Shown here: piece by piece, positions 1-59,347 of the stretch
How the letters are laid out: each line of letters opens with the position of its first letter
Numbering within the stretch: position 1 is the stretch's first letter
From: Macquaria australasica
Lineage: Eukaryota; Chordata; Actinopteri; Centrarchiformes; Percichthyidae
Length of the DNA: 64,000 nt
Direction of reading: 5' to 3'
Assembly: GCA_005408345.1 (NCBI GenBank)
Contig: SEMN01000326.1
Coordinates: forward strand, 372,001-436,000
Notes under the pieces: generated by a model
Databases searched by the model: none
What the model saw: the letters and a program-made list of their open reading frames with translations, nothing else
Told to the model about the DNA's origin: nothing
Position numbers and translations under genes: made by a program

Positions 1-3000
1 TAAAAGTAGGCGGGGTTTGAACTCTCAGGTCTCTTTTTTTCATTCACTTTTTTGTGCGTACAACCGAGTGCAACACCATGAGTGAATCCAGGAGTGAGTG
101 TCCCAGTGTGTACGGTGTTGAGACTGCAAACACACAGAGTTGTTGGAGAGAGATGGAGTGAGTTTAATCTCAGAATGTGTAAAAAATAAATAAAAATCAT
201 ATACATTCAAATGAACACTTACTAGCCTTTCATAGCTTTCAAACGCATCTCCTGGTCTTCATCAGCGATTGGAACTGGCTCAAGTGTCACTTTGGTCGCA
301 TGATAGCAGGTGGTCTGTCAAAGGATGGTCTTTGGCGTCGGACTGGAATGGCATCCTGAGCTAGCTCCATTCACTCATTGAAAGCTCTGAAATTCTTGTA
401 AGTGTACCTTTGAGCTTAGATTTTGTTACAGTTTCAGAAGGTTTAAAATTCACTTCTGAGAATGTTTTAGAGTACTGATCTAAAATTTAAAATTCTGACT
501 TTGATCTCCAAATTCAGACTTTTTCTTCAGAATTCTGTTCCGTCTCCCAGGACTGATGTTTTCTTTGCTCCCCACATAGCCCCCATCATGGTCTGTACCC
601 ATCAGATGAGGGAGGACTGTTGAAGTGCTTTGAAAGGACATGGCTCTGTTTGCAGCAGGCTCCAAGTCATGTCTGAAAGGCTGTCAGACTGTGGAGGCCT
701 GGTCCTACATGATGGTGGAATGTGACAGCATGTGGGACACTATCTGCTCATGCTCCTGTCAGTGCTCTGATAATCAAAACCCAATTTGTTCAGCGATGAC
801 AAAGGTCACCTCAAGGTACAGGCCTGTTCTGCTATGACTTTATGGTGTGTGTTTGTGTAACAACAGGCTTTCTTCCGGCCTGAAGCGACATGACACATCG
901 GTCTGAATCCAGACAAAGAGGCCTCTGCTGGGCTTTAGCTTTAAGCTGTGCGAGCAGCAGCAGACAGGACAGTGTTTGTGTTGCACACACAGCTTCATCC
1001 AGATGCAGACAGACTGGCGGGGGGAGAATCTTGCTGACTGGCTCTGCACAGTTTGAGGAATTCACAGAGCTTTTGGCAGACGGTCCTGTTGGTCAACTTC
1101 CTCTTTTAGCGATGGGAACACACACACACCAAAATCAGCCATGTGACTTCACTGCTCCATGCTAACACACATGCTGAGCGACAGTAGGTTCCTTGTTGGT
1201 CTGGGGGACAGAAAGTACTACACTGATACAGCTATCAGAAACACGGAGGATCTGATTTGTCTCTCAAGATGCCCATTTCCCATTCTTTTCACCCATTAAG
1301 AAAATAATTTATTCCAATCTAAATGTTGAACAAATATCAGTCTAGTCTCACACCAATTCATCTGCAAATTCGAGGAGAAAAGAGGAACATGCATCAAACA
1401 GAAATACGCGACCCAAAGAAGGCAGCTAATCATGTGACGTCTAACTGGAGGTGGCAGTTAAACAGCGGTCAGTGAACCCAGCTGCTGCCTTTAGTTGCAG
1501 CAGTAGAACAGCAGCTGCTGCTGATATATTTTGTACAAATGTTACATACGTTCCTTGATGCCTACTAGATTAGCTGTAGAAAAAAGGGATTAGCATGTTT
1601 TAGCCCATATACTACAAATCCTGTATACTTTACAGTGCATCTAACCATTTTGCAAAGCATGCTGCTGTGTTTTACAAATAATGCTTCTTTTCTTCCATTG
1701 GCTTTCATTCATTTTCACAGAATATGAAAGTCACTTGAAAATTGCTTGTACTGTGCAATCCATAACAGTGAAAAACAATAATGCAGGCTCCACGGTCAAA
1801 GTCACACTACAGTTAGGAGGCCATGCAGTGCAGACTTTTCAAATCAATTTGCATGTCATGTAACAAAGACAAAAAATGAATTGGGATGGATTACAAAAGT
1901 TTTAAGAGTCTGCCAATTAATTTTCAGAGCATACAGAAATGGATGGAAACCAATTGATGTCTGAAACATTAGGAAAAACACACCTAAAACGCCCAAAATC
2001 TGTAGCGTGCAATAAAGGTAACTGGACATGTAAAGCATAAATGATTTGTAGTAAAGGAACTAAAACTATATTGTAAGGGTTTTTTTAAACACTAAATTCA
2101 CTTTTCTTGAGTTAGTAAATCATGTAGTCACTTAATTGGAGATCCAGGTATTACACGCCGTCTCTGACAGCCACCCAGAATTCATAGAACCATTTTTACA
2201 TCTGTAACTCTTGTTTAGAGTTGTAATTTAAAAAGTGATCAAGAGCGTGCTTCTGACAGTAGTTGGGTCATTACTGAGCCCCAGAGGGGACATGAGCAAA
2301 AACCTTTTTCAGTGTTATTCAGTCTTTTCAGTGATTAGCTGCCATTAGCAATTACAACCACAACTATAAGGACAAGAGTATAGACTTCATATATGACTTC
2401 ATATAGCTATGCTGATTCATGTGTGTTCAACAACACAAACAAGACTATGCCCTTGGGGTTCAACTGAAAACAATGAAAGACCAACGTCATTGCTTTTGAA
2501 ACTTGTGTTGTACATTTTATCATCTTGATTATCATCCTTGAACACATGCTTAAGTGTTAGCATGAACCAGTGGAGCCAGTTATCCGCTGGGGCACATGGA
2601 GGACTTTGGTGTTCATGGCTCAAACAATCTGGAGGAAGCTGAGTAATGGGACTGAAACACCTTCAGAAAGGCCACCAGACACCTGCCTCTGTTTTAAATA
2701 AACACCATCCAAAACATTTAAATTAAAATAACACTCATGGGCATACATACATCTGTGTGGGTTACATCAGCTGTTAGAAAGGAGAGTGATCCACACTGAT
2801 ACATTAGACATTAGAAAGGGAGTTAAGAGGACAATGTGAACTGTACATAACCTGCACACAACAGTGAGAGTGGCCTGCTCAGGCTCATTAGTGACATACA
2901 GGCTGGCTTTATCCCTTTTGTTTTTAACTTAGGGTGCATGGAAGGGAGAGCATTAACAGGTACCTTTGAGAAAAGAAGGACGATCCGAGACAACTAAAGA

Positions 3001-4571
3001 AAGGCTGAGCCACCTCATCACCTATATAATACACAACACTTTAGGTGGTAATCCTACTGAGAGCAAGAAGAAGAAAAAAGGGTTTCCCTGCTTCCCTTCT
3101 CTAGTGGAGAGCTGGAACCTACAGGCTTGGATATGAGAGTCCACAGGGCTTCACTATAACTTTGGCCATTATCAACTTGGACCACATCATCCATCATTAT
3201 TTTACTAAGGCTACTTGACCTTTTTTTCCCTTCAAGTTCCCTTGAGAACCATTCAAACAAGACAACTGTAACAACATACAAGCTGAGGGTTACACCCTCA
3301 TGGAGGACATTTTCAAACCACCTCAAAATCCAGCCTGACAGTTGGTATTTTTGGAAACTTCTGGATCTCCGTTCATCTTAAATATTTTAAGATATAATTA
3401 TTGATTCAGCAGTATTGCTTACCTCAGTGTGCAGCTTTGCAATGCAACTCTGATGCAAACAGACACTGGACATGTCCACGGTTACTGTGAGTGAGCACAC
3501 TGCTTTTGCACTACTGACACAGCGGGTGTGCAGACCAGCAGTCAGCTGCCAAAATCTATGGAGTGATGGGTTGTTTTCACGAATGTCTTTTTTGTCCCAT
3601 TACAGGGATTTTGCAGGATTTTTGTTCCCAAAAGATAAAAAACGTAGCAAAGCAAGCCAAAAAAAAAAAAAAAAAAGTTCAATACATGCATACCATGGAC
3701 CCAACGTACTCTTGGTATTAACATGTGATCTGCATCTGGGTTATGTTATCTGGATAGGGAAAAACACATTGACTGCGCACAGAAAACATGGTGATGGGAA
3801 TGCTATCAGACGTTCCACACCATATTCGTGGTCTGCAGAGGTGGGACTCCAACAGTGTTGGCCTCGAGGGTTGGTCCAGGCCTCCTAGATGCTCTGACTC
3901 AGTGCGCCTTTGGTTGCGGGTTGCGTCGGGTACTTTGACCCTTGTATAAATATTGAGATCCAATCAGGATGTGTGCAGAATTAAGATAACAAGGCTTATT
4001 AATATCAGGTGTAAATCCAGATGTCATTGTCCAGATAACTCATCTAGATACAGCTCACATGTTAATACCAGGTGGAAATGGGGTCATGAGGTCTGTTTGT
4101 CCAGACCCTGATGGCAAAATATGGTCTTGGTTGAAGATGGCCAGAGTTCTGCTTATTTTTTTAAGCATAAGGAGTCTTCTCTGCTGACATATACAGAGAA
4201 AAGACACCATGAAATCTGTCATTTGACTCATGTGGAAGGGCAGAGGCATGACAGTTTGGCTTCAAATCACAAAGAAGTGGTTCACAATGTGCCCTGAGAA
4301 ACAGCTAAATACTACGTGTCACTCTTAACCCTGCACCACCCTTACAGCCCGGTGTTTATTTTACAAGTGGTCTATGTGTTTGTGTCTGTGCTCTCTTACC
4401 AGCCCCCCTGCTTAATTAACTGCATCCGCAGTCACAAATCCACAAAGTGTAAACCCCTATAAAATATAAGTTAAAGAAAAATGCATAGGTACATACAATA
4501 TATTCATATATTAGAAAAAGAAACAAAAGGATTAGAAAACTAGAATTAGGTGGAATTCGGAACAGGAATTC

Positions 4572-4610
<39 letters not shown>

Positions 4611-5297
4611 AGCCCTGTTCTTTCCTGTTCCACTGCCCTCAAAGGAAATCCCCACCCCAGCCCAGTGATGTCATCACCAAGCGCCAGTGGAAAGCAGAAG
4701 TAAAACCAGAGGCAAAACAAAAGAAGTTATGAAAAGGAAGGCAACACCTGGCAACAGTTGCTGAGGTCGCCGGCGTCTGCAGGCGGCTTTGACGACTGCT
4801 CGGTAACAACAGTTTAAAACAGGCCCCTCCCCCTCTCCCTCCCTAGCAACAGTGGTCAGAGCAGCAGAGAAAAAAGGACAGTGTGTGGATGTGAATTAGA
4901 GTAACACATAGGGAGGAAAGATGTTGGGAGCTCCACTGCAGAGTGTGGACGGGGGCAGAGAGTGAGGGTTAGAGGTCATTTACAGTGGTTTCAAGGGTCA
5001 GAGGTTGGTTGGGGCTTTGAGCCAAAGGCGGCTGTTATAAGTCACAGTGAACAAGCCCAGTAAGGCAGAGAGCAAGCGTGGTGGGAATGGTGGTAGTAGT
5101 GGTGGCTTTAATACACAGTCAAAGTTCAAAAGTGAGGAGCGAGTCAAAGTCAAGGAAGGAGGATGGATGGGAGGAGGAACACTGCCCGCTCCCCTTACAG
5201 GCTGGTGGTGGTGTTGGTGGGGGAGTAAGGAAAAAGGCACCTTGACACCCACTTTCCATCTGCCTCCCATCCCTCCTCCTTTTCCTGGTCAGTCCCC
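1..5297. other. Region downstream of gna13 (3' UTR plus intergenic)
   Basis: No coding exon could be recognised on either strand; the open frames here are short and lack splice-consistent or family-like sequence. The part nearest 5297 must contain the gna13 3' UTR, which runs leftwards. On the minus strand an ATTAAA-type signal is seen as TTTAAT at about 5107-5112, and a canonical AATAAA is seen as TTTATT at 4355-4360; either could end the transcript. About 3940-4090 contains two similar stretches around 'AATACCAGGTG', a fish interspersed-repeat motif. A run of A lies at about 3660-3677. Confidence 0.5.
4575..4609. repeat. (TG)n microsatellite
   Basis: About 17 uninterrupted TG units. It creates artificial Cys-Val and Thr-His open frames on the two strands, which are not genes. 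Confidence 0.95.
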
Positions 5298-26422
<21,125 letters not shown>

Positions 26423-27033
26423 CTTTGAAACAACTTCATCGATACAGACAGCGCGGAGGGCTGAGCTCACCCCAGTCCCATGTTGCATTCACGTGTCGTA
26501 GGAATCCACTTCAATGTAACTTCCACCTCAACTTTCACGAGCGTGGTTTAACCATCGAAATCAAGTCCATAAATACTGAACTGAAGCCAAACCTTCAGAT
26601 TCTAAAGTTTGACAAAAATAATGTTAATCTCGGCATTCCATTGGCAAACGCTGCGTGGGAAATTTGTTTCTAAACAAAAGACATTGGTTTCTTCAATAAA
26701 TTGAATTCTGCCAACACTCATACATAAATAACGTGAAATAGCAAAGTGTCTTCACTCCGCATATAACCAAAGGATTTAACAACATTCAGGTCTACTTCTT
26801 CATGGAATTTTGATGTGTGGTTTATTTATAAAAACATTTTATAAAATCATGTGGTTTTAGCATATAAAAAATATACAGAAAGCTTTAGTTGAATGGGTTT
26901 CATATGAGCATCTAATTGTCTGGCACATGCATTGTTACAAGGCATAGCTTGTGTTCTCCAAAATAAAATGACAGTTTTTCCAATATACATGAACGCTGCA
27001 CAAGTGTGAGGTACACAGTGGCAGGCGAAGCAC

Positions 27034-27048
27034 GCTCACGACGTGAGC
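27034..27048. promoter_or_regulatory. Palindrome GCTCACG-A-CGTGAGC
   Basis: A perfect 7-bp inverted repeat around one base, in a short CpG-rich patch about 610 bp upstream of the gna13 start. It could be a dimeric factor site; no specific factor is assigned and chance cannot be excluded. Confidence 0.3.
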
Positions 27049-27720
27049 GCGCCCACGTTTGGGCGAGTCGCACAGATTCCTGTAGCAACACCTCTCTCAG
27101 CATTTTTCTGACTCAGATGGACATATTTCAAAACACCTTCTGAATTAGACTCTACTGTGTTTAGTATGTAAATAAATAGATAAATACAAAGTTAAGTGAT
27201 ACATTTTCAACTTTATTTCATAATTTTGATATAGTAGCGCATGACTTCATGTCAAGATTAACATGTTAGGGTCAATGCTAGAATAGGCTACTATATTGCC
27301 CCAGGTTTGCTTTGTGGTTTCTGGTACTAAATTTATTCAAAAACCCTTGCAAAACACTTTACACAGTACAGACACAGTAACTGTAGGAGCACCTAGTGTT
27401 GTGGTGCCCGTGGGCAATTGTCCACATTGCCAGTTATAATCCAGCCTTGGTTATGGCGAGTAAGAATTCTGATTTGGTATCTCAGAATCATGGTTTAGAA
27501 AGCCATAATTAACCTATTATGACTTACTATGTCATAATTGTTGAGTTAGAAAGGCAGAGGTATGACTTGCAGTTATAATTATCTAGTAAACCAGATTGTG
27601 TCACATAGTATCTTATAATTAGTTTAGAAATACAGAATTATAATCTATAATCTCTTACATTTGGCAAATATATACATTCATACATTTTGTTCATAATTTA
27701 AAGACCTAACAAGGAAACTA

Positions 27721-28641
27721 TTAAAGGAATAATTCAACATTTTGGAAAATATGCTTCTTTTCTTTCTTGTTGAGAGTTAGATGATTGATACCACTCTCAT
27801 ACAGTAAATATGAAGCCACAGTCAGTTAGCTAAAGTTCGCTAATTAACATGTTATATCTTGTTTGTTTAATTCGTACAAAAACTGTATTGTAAAAACTAC
27901 ACATTGTGGTTTTATGTTTTTTTTTGTTTGTTTTTTGTAGATTCCACAAAGTTACCATGCCTGGCCACGAAATTGTTTGGCACATAACCCCCAATATAAC
28001 TAACTTGTTTTTTTACACTTGGGTTTTGCACGGATTAAACATGTTAATTAGTGAGCTGTTGGGAGGTGGATTTTGTTACCTTTAGACAGAGCCAGGCCAG
28101 TTATTTCCCCCCGTTTGCAGTATTTTGTCATGATCCCACATGGACACTGTGTGTTTGGTCTTGTGTCCGGTTTTATTTTGTATTCCCAGGTCTTGTCTCT
28201 TGCGTGTTGTTTATTTCCTGTTTTATTTTGAAATTCTGTCTTGTTTCTTCAGTTCCTGCCCTCATGTCTCTTTGATTATCCACACCTGCTCCCCAATGCT
28301 CACCTGCCCCTGATTCGCTCGTTAACCCCTTCTCTATATATACCTTCTCTCGCTGTGTTCTCTGTTGGTTTGTTGTTGGTGGTCTCTCCTTGTCGTTCCC
28401 TGTGTGTATTTAATAAATCTTTGAACTTCTTCAGCCTCCCCACCTGTCTGCACTTGGGTCCTCTCCCTGCTGCCTAGATGGCATATCCTGACATATTTAT
28501 GCTAAGCTATGCTAACCATTTGCTGGCTGTAGCTTCATATTTAATGTATTGCTCCAAGATATAACATGTCAATGTGAACATCTAGATCTCAGCAAAAATG
28601 AGAATAAGCATATTTCCCAAAATGTTGAAATATTCTTTTAA
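27721..28641. mobile_element. Long-TIR non-autonomous element, interrupted by a solo LTR
   Basis: The left end TTAAAGGAATAATTCAACAT (continuing TTTTGGAAAATATGCTT) matches the reverse complement of the right end near 28600-28641 over about 35 bp with few differences. Internal phrases around the ends (TATGAAGCCACAG and GGCTGTAGCTTCATAT) are also inverted. This is a repeat type common in fish genomes. A solo LTR has inserted into it at 28126-28493. Confidence 0.65.
28126..28493 (+). mobile_element. Solo LTR with 5-bp target duplication TATTT
   Basis: The 368-bp sequence begins TGTCATGATCCC and ends CCTGACA, and is flanked on both sides by TATTT (28121-28125 and 28494-28498). Inside are a TATA-like CTATATATACC near 28334 and AATAAA near 28411, as in a gypsy-like LTR. 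No internal retroelement sequence is adjacent, so this is the product of LTR-LTR recombination. It is in sense orientation, about 1.3 kb upstream of the rgs9 start. Confidence 0.85.
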
Positions 28642-28788
28642 ATGGCACAATTAATGATCATTTTTACTTTTCTTTGTTTTACTTTTTTACCCAATTGTCT
28701 TTTTTTATGTTGCATCCCTTAAATGCAAAATAATTAATTTTATTTTATTATATCAATTAAACTAAAACTAAAATTTCCTTCATTCTAC

Positions 28789-29395
28789 ATGGCAGACCAA
28801 GCACTAAATGTGGTGAATAAAGTTCGATATTTGGGTCATATCATCAGGAATGACTTATGTGATGATGACAATGTGCAGTGCCAGTGTTGCAAACTGTATG
28901 CACAAGCAAATATGCTGGCACGTAAATTTCATATGTGTACAGATGATGTAAAAAAGCTCTTTTTAAAGCCTACTGTACTTCACTGTATTACAGCCCATCT
29001 GTGGTGCAGCTATAGTAAAGTGAAAATGAACAAGCTTCAGGTGGCTTTTAATGATGCATTTTGAATCCTGCTTAAGCTCCCAAGATGGATAAGTGCAAGT
29101 CATGTTTGTCACAAGTAATGTTCCAACCTTTCAAGCAGTGCTGAGGAATTTTATGTATAAATTTATGTGTCGATTAATTTATTCAAAAAATGAAATCATA
29201 GTGGCTTTAATTAATGTTGCACAAAGTGACACAAGGTATTCCTCCTGTCTCTGGAAACAGTGGAATGAATGTCTTTGTGTTTTAATCATTGTGGATGTGT
29301 GATCTTATATATATTGTGTTATTGGTTGTCCTTGTATTTTATTTTATGTTTTTTGATATGGACCTATGTGTCTAAAATAAAGTTTAAGTAAGTAA
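28789..29395 (+). mobile_element. LINE 3' fragment (end of a reverse-transcriptase ORF)
   Basis: Two broken frames (28789-29064 and about 29093-29302) carry KVRYLGHIIRNDLCDDDNVQ, LYAQANMLARKFHM, TAHLWCSYSKVKMNKLQVAF and, after a break, SNVPTFQAVLRNFMYKFMCR, which I recognise as the C-terminal end of a fish non-LTR retrotransposon protein. The sequence ends with AATAAAGTTTAAGTAAGTAA, a short tandem 3' tail. It is 5'-truncated with at least one frame break. It stops about 370 bp before the rgs9 start codon. Confidence 0.75.
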
Positions 29396-29459
29396 TCAAA
29401 TCACCCCTAAAGTCTTTGGTGATTGTGACACATTCCAGCCCCCATACACAGCCACCTAA

Positions 29460-29765
29460 ACTAAACGTTCCAGCTCTGACATTGGATCTATTATGACTTT
29501 CTCTTCACTGAAGTTAATTTAAGAACCTCCCAGACAGGCTGTTCTCTGTAACTCCTGGAGGATGAGAGCAGAGGCTCTCTACAGCTGATTGGTGGATAAA
29601 TCCATCCTTCCCATCCTGTTTTATAATCCCCACACAGGAGGTGTGTGTTCAAGACCACTGCATGCAGCCACTTCTCTGTGAGGAACTACAGATATTAAAA
29701 CTGGAATATTTCACACCAGAATTTGTGTTTTTTACATCTGATTTGGTCTTCATCCGTCTGCAAAT
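29460..29765 (+). promoter_or_regulatory. rgs9: Presumed rgs9 proximal promoter and 5' UTR
   Basis: This is the non-repetitive stretch between the LINE fragment and the rgs9 ATG. It contains an inverted CCAAT-type ATTGG near 29588 and TAATCC at 29624-29629, the core recognised by CRX/OTX factors in photoreceptor genes. Known retinal expression of RGS9-1 makes this site plausible, but the assignment is inference and the transcription start cannot be placed. Confidence 0.35.
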
Positions 29766-56600
<26,835 letters not shown>

Positions 56601-56929
56601 AGATGTACAGCTGAAGTGTGTGTCTGTGTGTGTGTACACAGGGTTCTACATGTCATGTCACACACAAAGTACCAACACAGGAACCAGCCCTCTATTAGAG
56701 TGTATATACACTGTACAGGAGGATTTGCTTTGCTCTTCAGTGTCATGCCAATGAATATTGTTCTGTTTTAGCAAATTATCAAATGTGAAAAATCCAGCTT
56801 TCATTATGGAAGGTTACTAAATGGGCCTTCAAGGCACAGGCCCAGGGGCCCAAGGGGTCAGGGTGGCCTCTGGGCCAGTGCCTGTGTTTGAAGTGACCAT
56901 TTACATTTCTTGTTGGAAAGTCAATCAAA

Positions 56930-57180
56930 CGACTACAGAGACACAGAACAACCACAAGAATATACACAAAACGACCACAAAGACACACAAAATAACCACA
57001 AACAAGCATAAAACGACCACAAAGACATGCAAAAGAAGAAACAGCGACAAATAGATTCAAAATGACCACAAAGAGATGCACAACAGCCACAAACAGGCGT
57101 AAAATGACCTTAAAAAGGCATATAATGAAAACAAAGACGTGCAAAAGAAGAAACAACAGAGATGTGAAACGACCACAAAC
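56930..57180 (+). repeat. Imperfect tandem repeat, unit like AACGACCACAAAGACACACA
   Basis: About ten degenerate copies of a 20- to 24-bp A/C-rich unit lie within the likely rgs9 3' UTR. The chance frames across it are not genes. Confidence 0.75.
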
Positions 57181-57604
57181 TGACATATAAATATATATAT
57201 TACATTAGCCATTTTGTCCAAAGCCAAGCCTATTGTTTGTCTGATTTTTACTAGAGCTGATTAAACAGCATTTTTTTTAGCTGAGCTTGTAATAGTTCAT
57301 GCATTACTCCATACAAGTAACAGTGTGAGGAGATACTGAAGTGACATATCTCACTATTGTGTACTTGGAGACATTGTAGCTGCAATATGTATGAAAACAG
57401 AATAATTGTGGTTGTATATGCTGCTGTCTACAAAAGATATTTAATCAGATCTAAGCTATATATTTACTAAACTGTCTGTACTCTGTCATACTATTGTACC
57501 AGTCATAGTCAGAATGCACAACAGTATGTCAGTATAGTTAAAGAGAGCTAATTTCTCTATGGAAGATTTGTACAGTATGTAAATCTGGTTACTCACCTAA
57601 ATTT

Positions 57605-57610
57605 AATAAA
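57605..57610 (+). terminator. rgs9: Candidate rgs9 polyadenylation signal AATAAA
   Basis: First clear canonical AATAAA on the plus strand after the stop codon, 1.0 kb downstream and directly before the G-run and (TG)n tract, which could act as a GU-rich downstream element. Confidence 0.45.
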
Positions 57611-57642
57611 TGAGATCAAGATAAAGCAGACTTCAGATCATT

Positions 57643-57751
<109 letters not shown>

Positions 57752-59206
57752 AGTTAACACTGTTAAAGTTGAAGGACCCATACCATTTTCTACAGTGTAT
57801 ATTATAAACTAGACCATTTTCCATCGCAGGCTGTCCAAGGCAACACATGCTAATGGCAACTAATCAACTAATTAGTGCCACAGTTGGGTGATACTAAATA
57901 ATGATATAATAAGCATAATTTTACACTGTTGGTCAAATGTAGCTGTAATAAAGGTTACAGTTAATGGTAAGAAATTCTTTTCACAGAGGTGTCACACCAC
58001 TGCAGCTAATGAAATTGATAAGGGATCTCAGATTAGGCTTGAGACTTGAGACTACAAACTAGGGGCCAGTAGTTTGACAGATGTGGCCATTTACCAAGCA
58101 GGGAGGGTCTCAACAAGAAGATGCTGTTGGTTGCGTTATGGTCAGTGTAGGATCCAGCATTTTTCGAACTTTACTCGTATTGGGGATTAAAAGTCGGGAA
58201 TCAGGATACCTATGCCTCTGCTGCTTTGCCTTTTACCATTCCATTTCTTTTATCTGTCTCTAGCAAGTCCCTGAACCTTAAGGAAATTCTAAATCACTAT
58301 ACCCCTTTAAGGTTAAGGTCCTGATATACTTGCTTTTGACAACGCGTTGGCTTGCACGATGGCTAGCCTCTTGTATCCTTTGTTCCTTTGAGAAATCGGT
58401 TGTGTGCACCTTCATAAATAAATGCCAGATTTTGCAATATGCAATTAAGACTGCTAGCAGCTCTGTGAGGCTGTACTTAGGCACATCAGCTTGCTAACAT
58501 GCTTACAATGACAATGCTAACATGCTGATGTTTAGCAGGTATCGTTTTTACCATGTTCACCATCTTAGTTTAGTGTGTTAGCTGACCTGATGATGACACT
58601 ATATGAAAAGTCAGAGGATCAACAAAGTTGCAACAATTCATTCCGAGGACAGACAATCCATCCAATAGTTGTTGAGACATTTCACTAAAATCCAAATGTC
58701 AACCTCATGGTGGCCCTACACGAAGTCAGACGATCATGATCAGAGTCAGTAGGATTCATCCTCTGGAGACCATGAATGTCTGTACAAAATTTTTCAGTTT
58801 GGAGTGGTGGACATACCGACATGTGGCTAAAAATGACAATGTTTTGAAGGGAAACCAATATAGGATAGCACCTCTGCTGCTTTTTCTGCCGTGATCTGAA
58901 CATTAACATGATAGTATCACCCTAGATAGTCGAAATTTTTACTTATATTTATGTTGAATGTAAAATCAGAAGTTCTCAAAGAAGATATTTCAGTGTCAGC
59001 CAGGGATAACTGGGGCCTGACACACATGAATTACATTGAATTAATTTCCATAAAAGTTCCTATGTTGACTTAATTGCATCAATTAATCAAGTCAAGTGAA
59101 TTAAATCACACAAGACACGTTTCTCGAAAAGACAAAATTATTTTTACTATACATATTTTTACAAAGTTTCTGCAAAGGCAAATAAAAAGTCTTGAGCAAT
59201 AAAGGG

Positions 59207-59347
59207 TTATTTGGCCATGCCAGACAGCCAGCTGAGTTTGAATAAGGAAGGAGCGGCTGTGTCTTCATCCTTATCAGCGAGCTGTCTGAACAGGCTGCCT
59301 GGCCGGAAGCTGTCCTCACTGTCTGCTGTGGAGGACGGAGGTGCCTG
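59207..59347 (-). CDS. cog1: cog1 last coding exon
   Basis: It encodes QAPPSSTADSEDSFRPGSLF, then RQLADKDEDTAAPSLFKLSW and LSGMAK-stop (stop at 59209-59207). The acceptor is CTCCAG before CAGGCACC. The next CAG three bases on is an equally good acceptor, so one Gln may be present or absent (59347 or 59344). Confidence 0.92.
   Translation of the reverse strand, partial: QAPPSSTADSEDSFRPGSLFRQLADKDEDTAAPSLFKLSWLSGMAK

Larger units (their letters stand above)
26423..29765. other. Intergenic region between divergent gna13 and rgs9
   Basis: The start codons are 3.3 kb apart and the genes are transcribed away from each other, so both promoters must lie in or around this stretch. It holds a TIR element split by a solo LTR (27721-28641), a LINE fragment (28789-29395) and a palindrome (27034-27048). 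About 27020-27070 is locally CpG-rich. No third gene was recognised. Confidence 0.7.

Noticed and set aside
890..1165. 91-codon frame on the plus strand near the left edge
   Set aside because: Low-complexity composition, no recognised domain, overlapped by equally long frames on the other strand, and no splice context.
3472..3888. 138-codon frame
   Set aside because: It runs through a poly-A tract (a Lys run) and repeat-like sequence; no domain or family match was recognised.
26423..26488. N-terminal extension of gna13 to an in-frame ATG at 26488
   Set aside because: The family protein starts MADFLPSRSV at 26422; the extra 22 codons have no counterpart in family members that I know.
26425..26673. 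82-codon plus-strand frame overlapping the gna13 start region
   Set aside because: It lies antisense across the 5' end of gna13 with no recognisable domain. A divergent upstream transcript cannot be excluded but is not supported.
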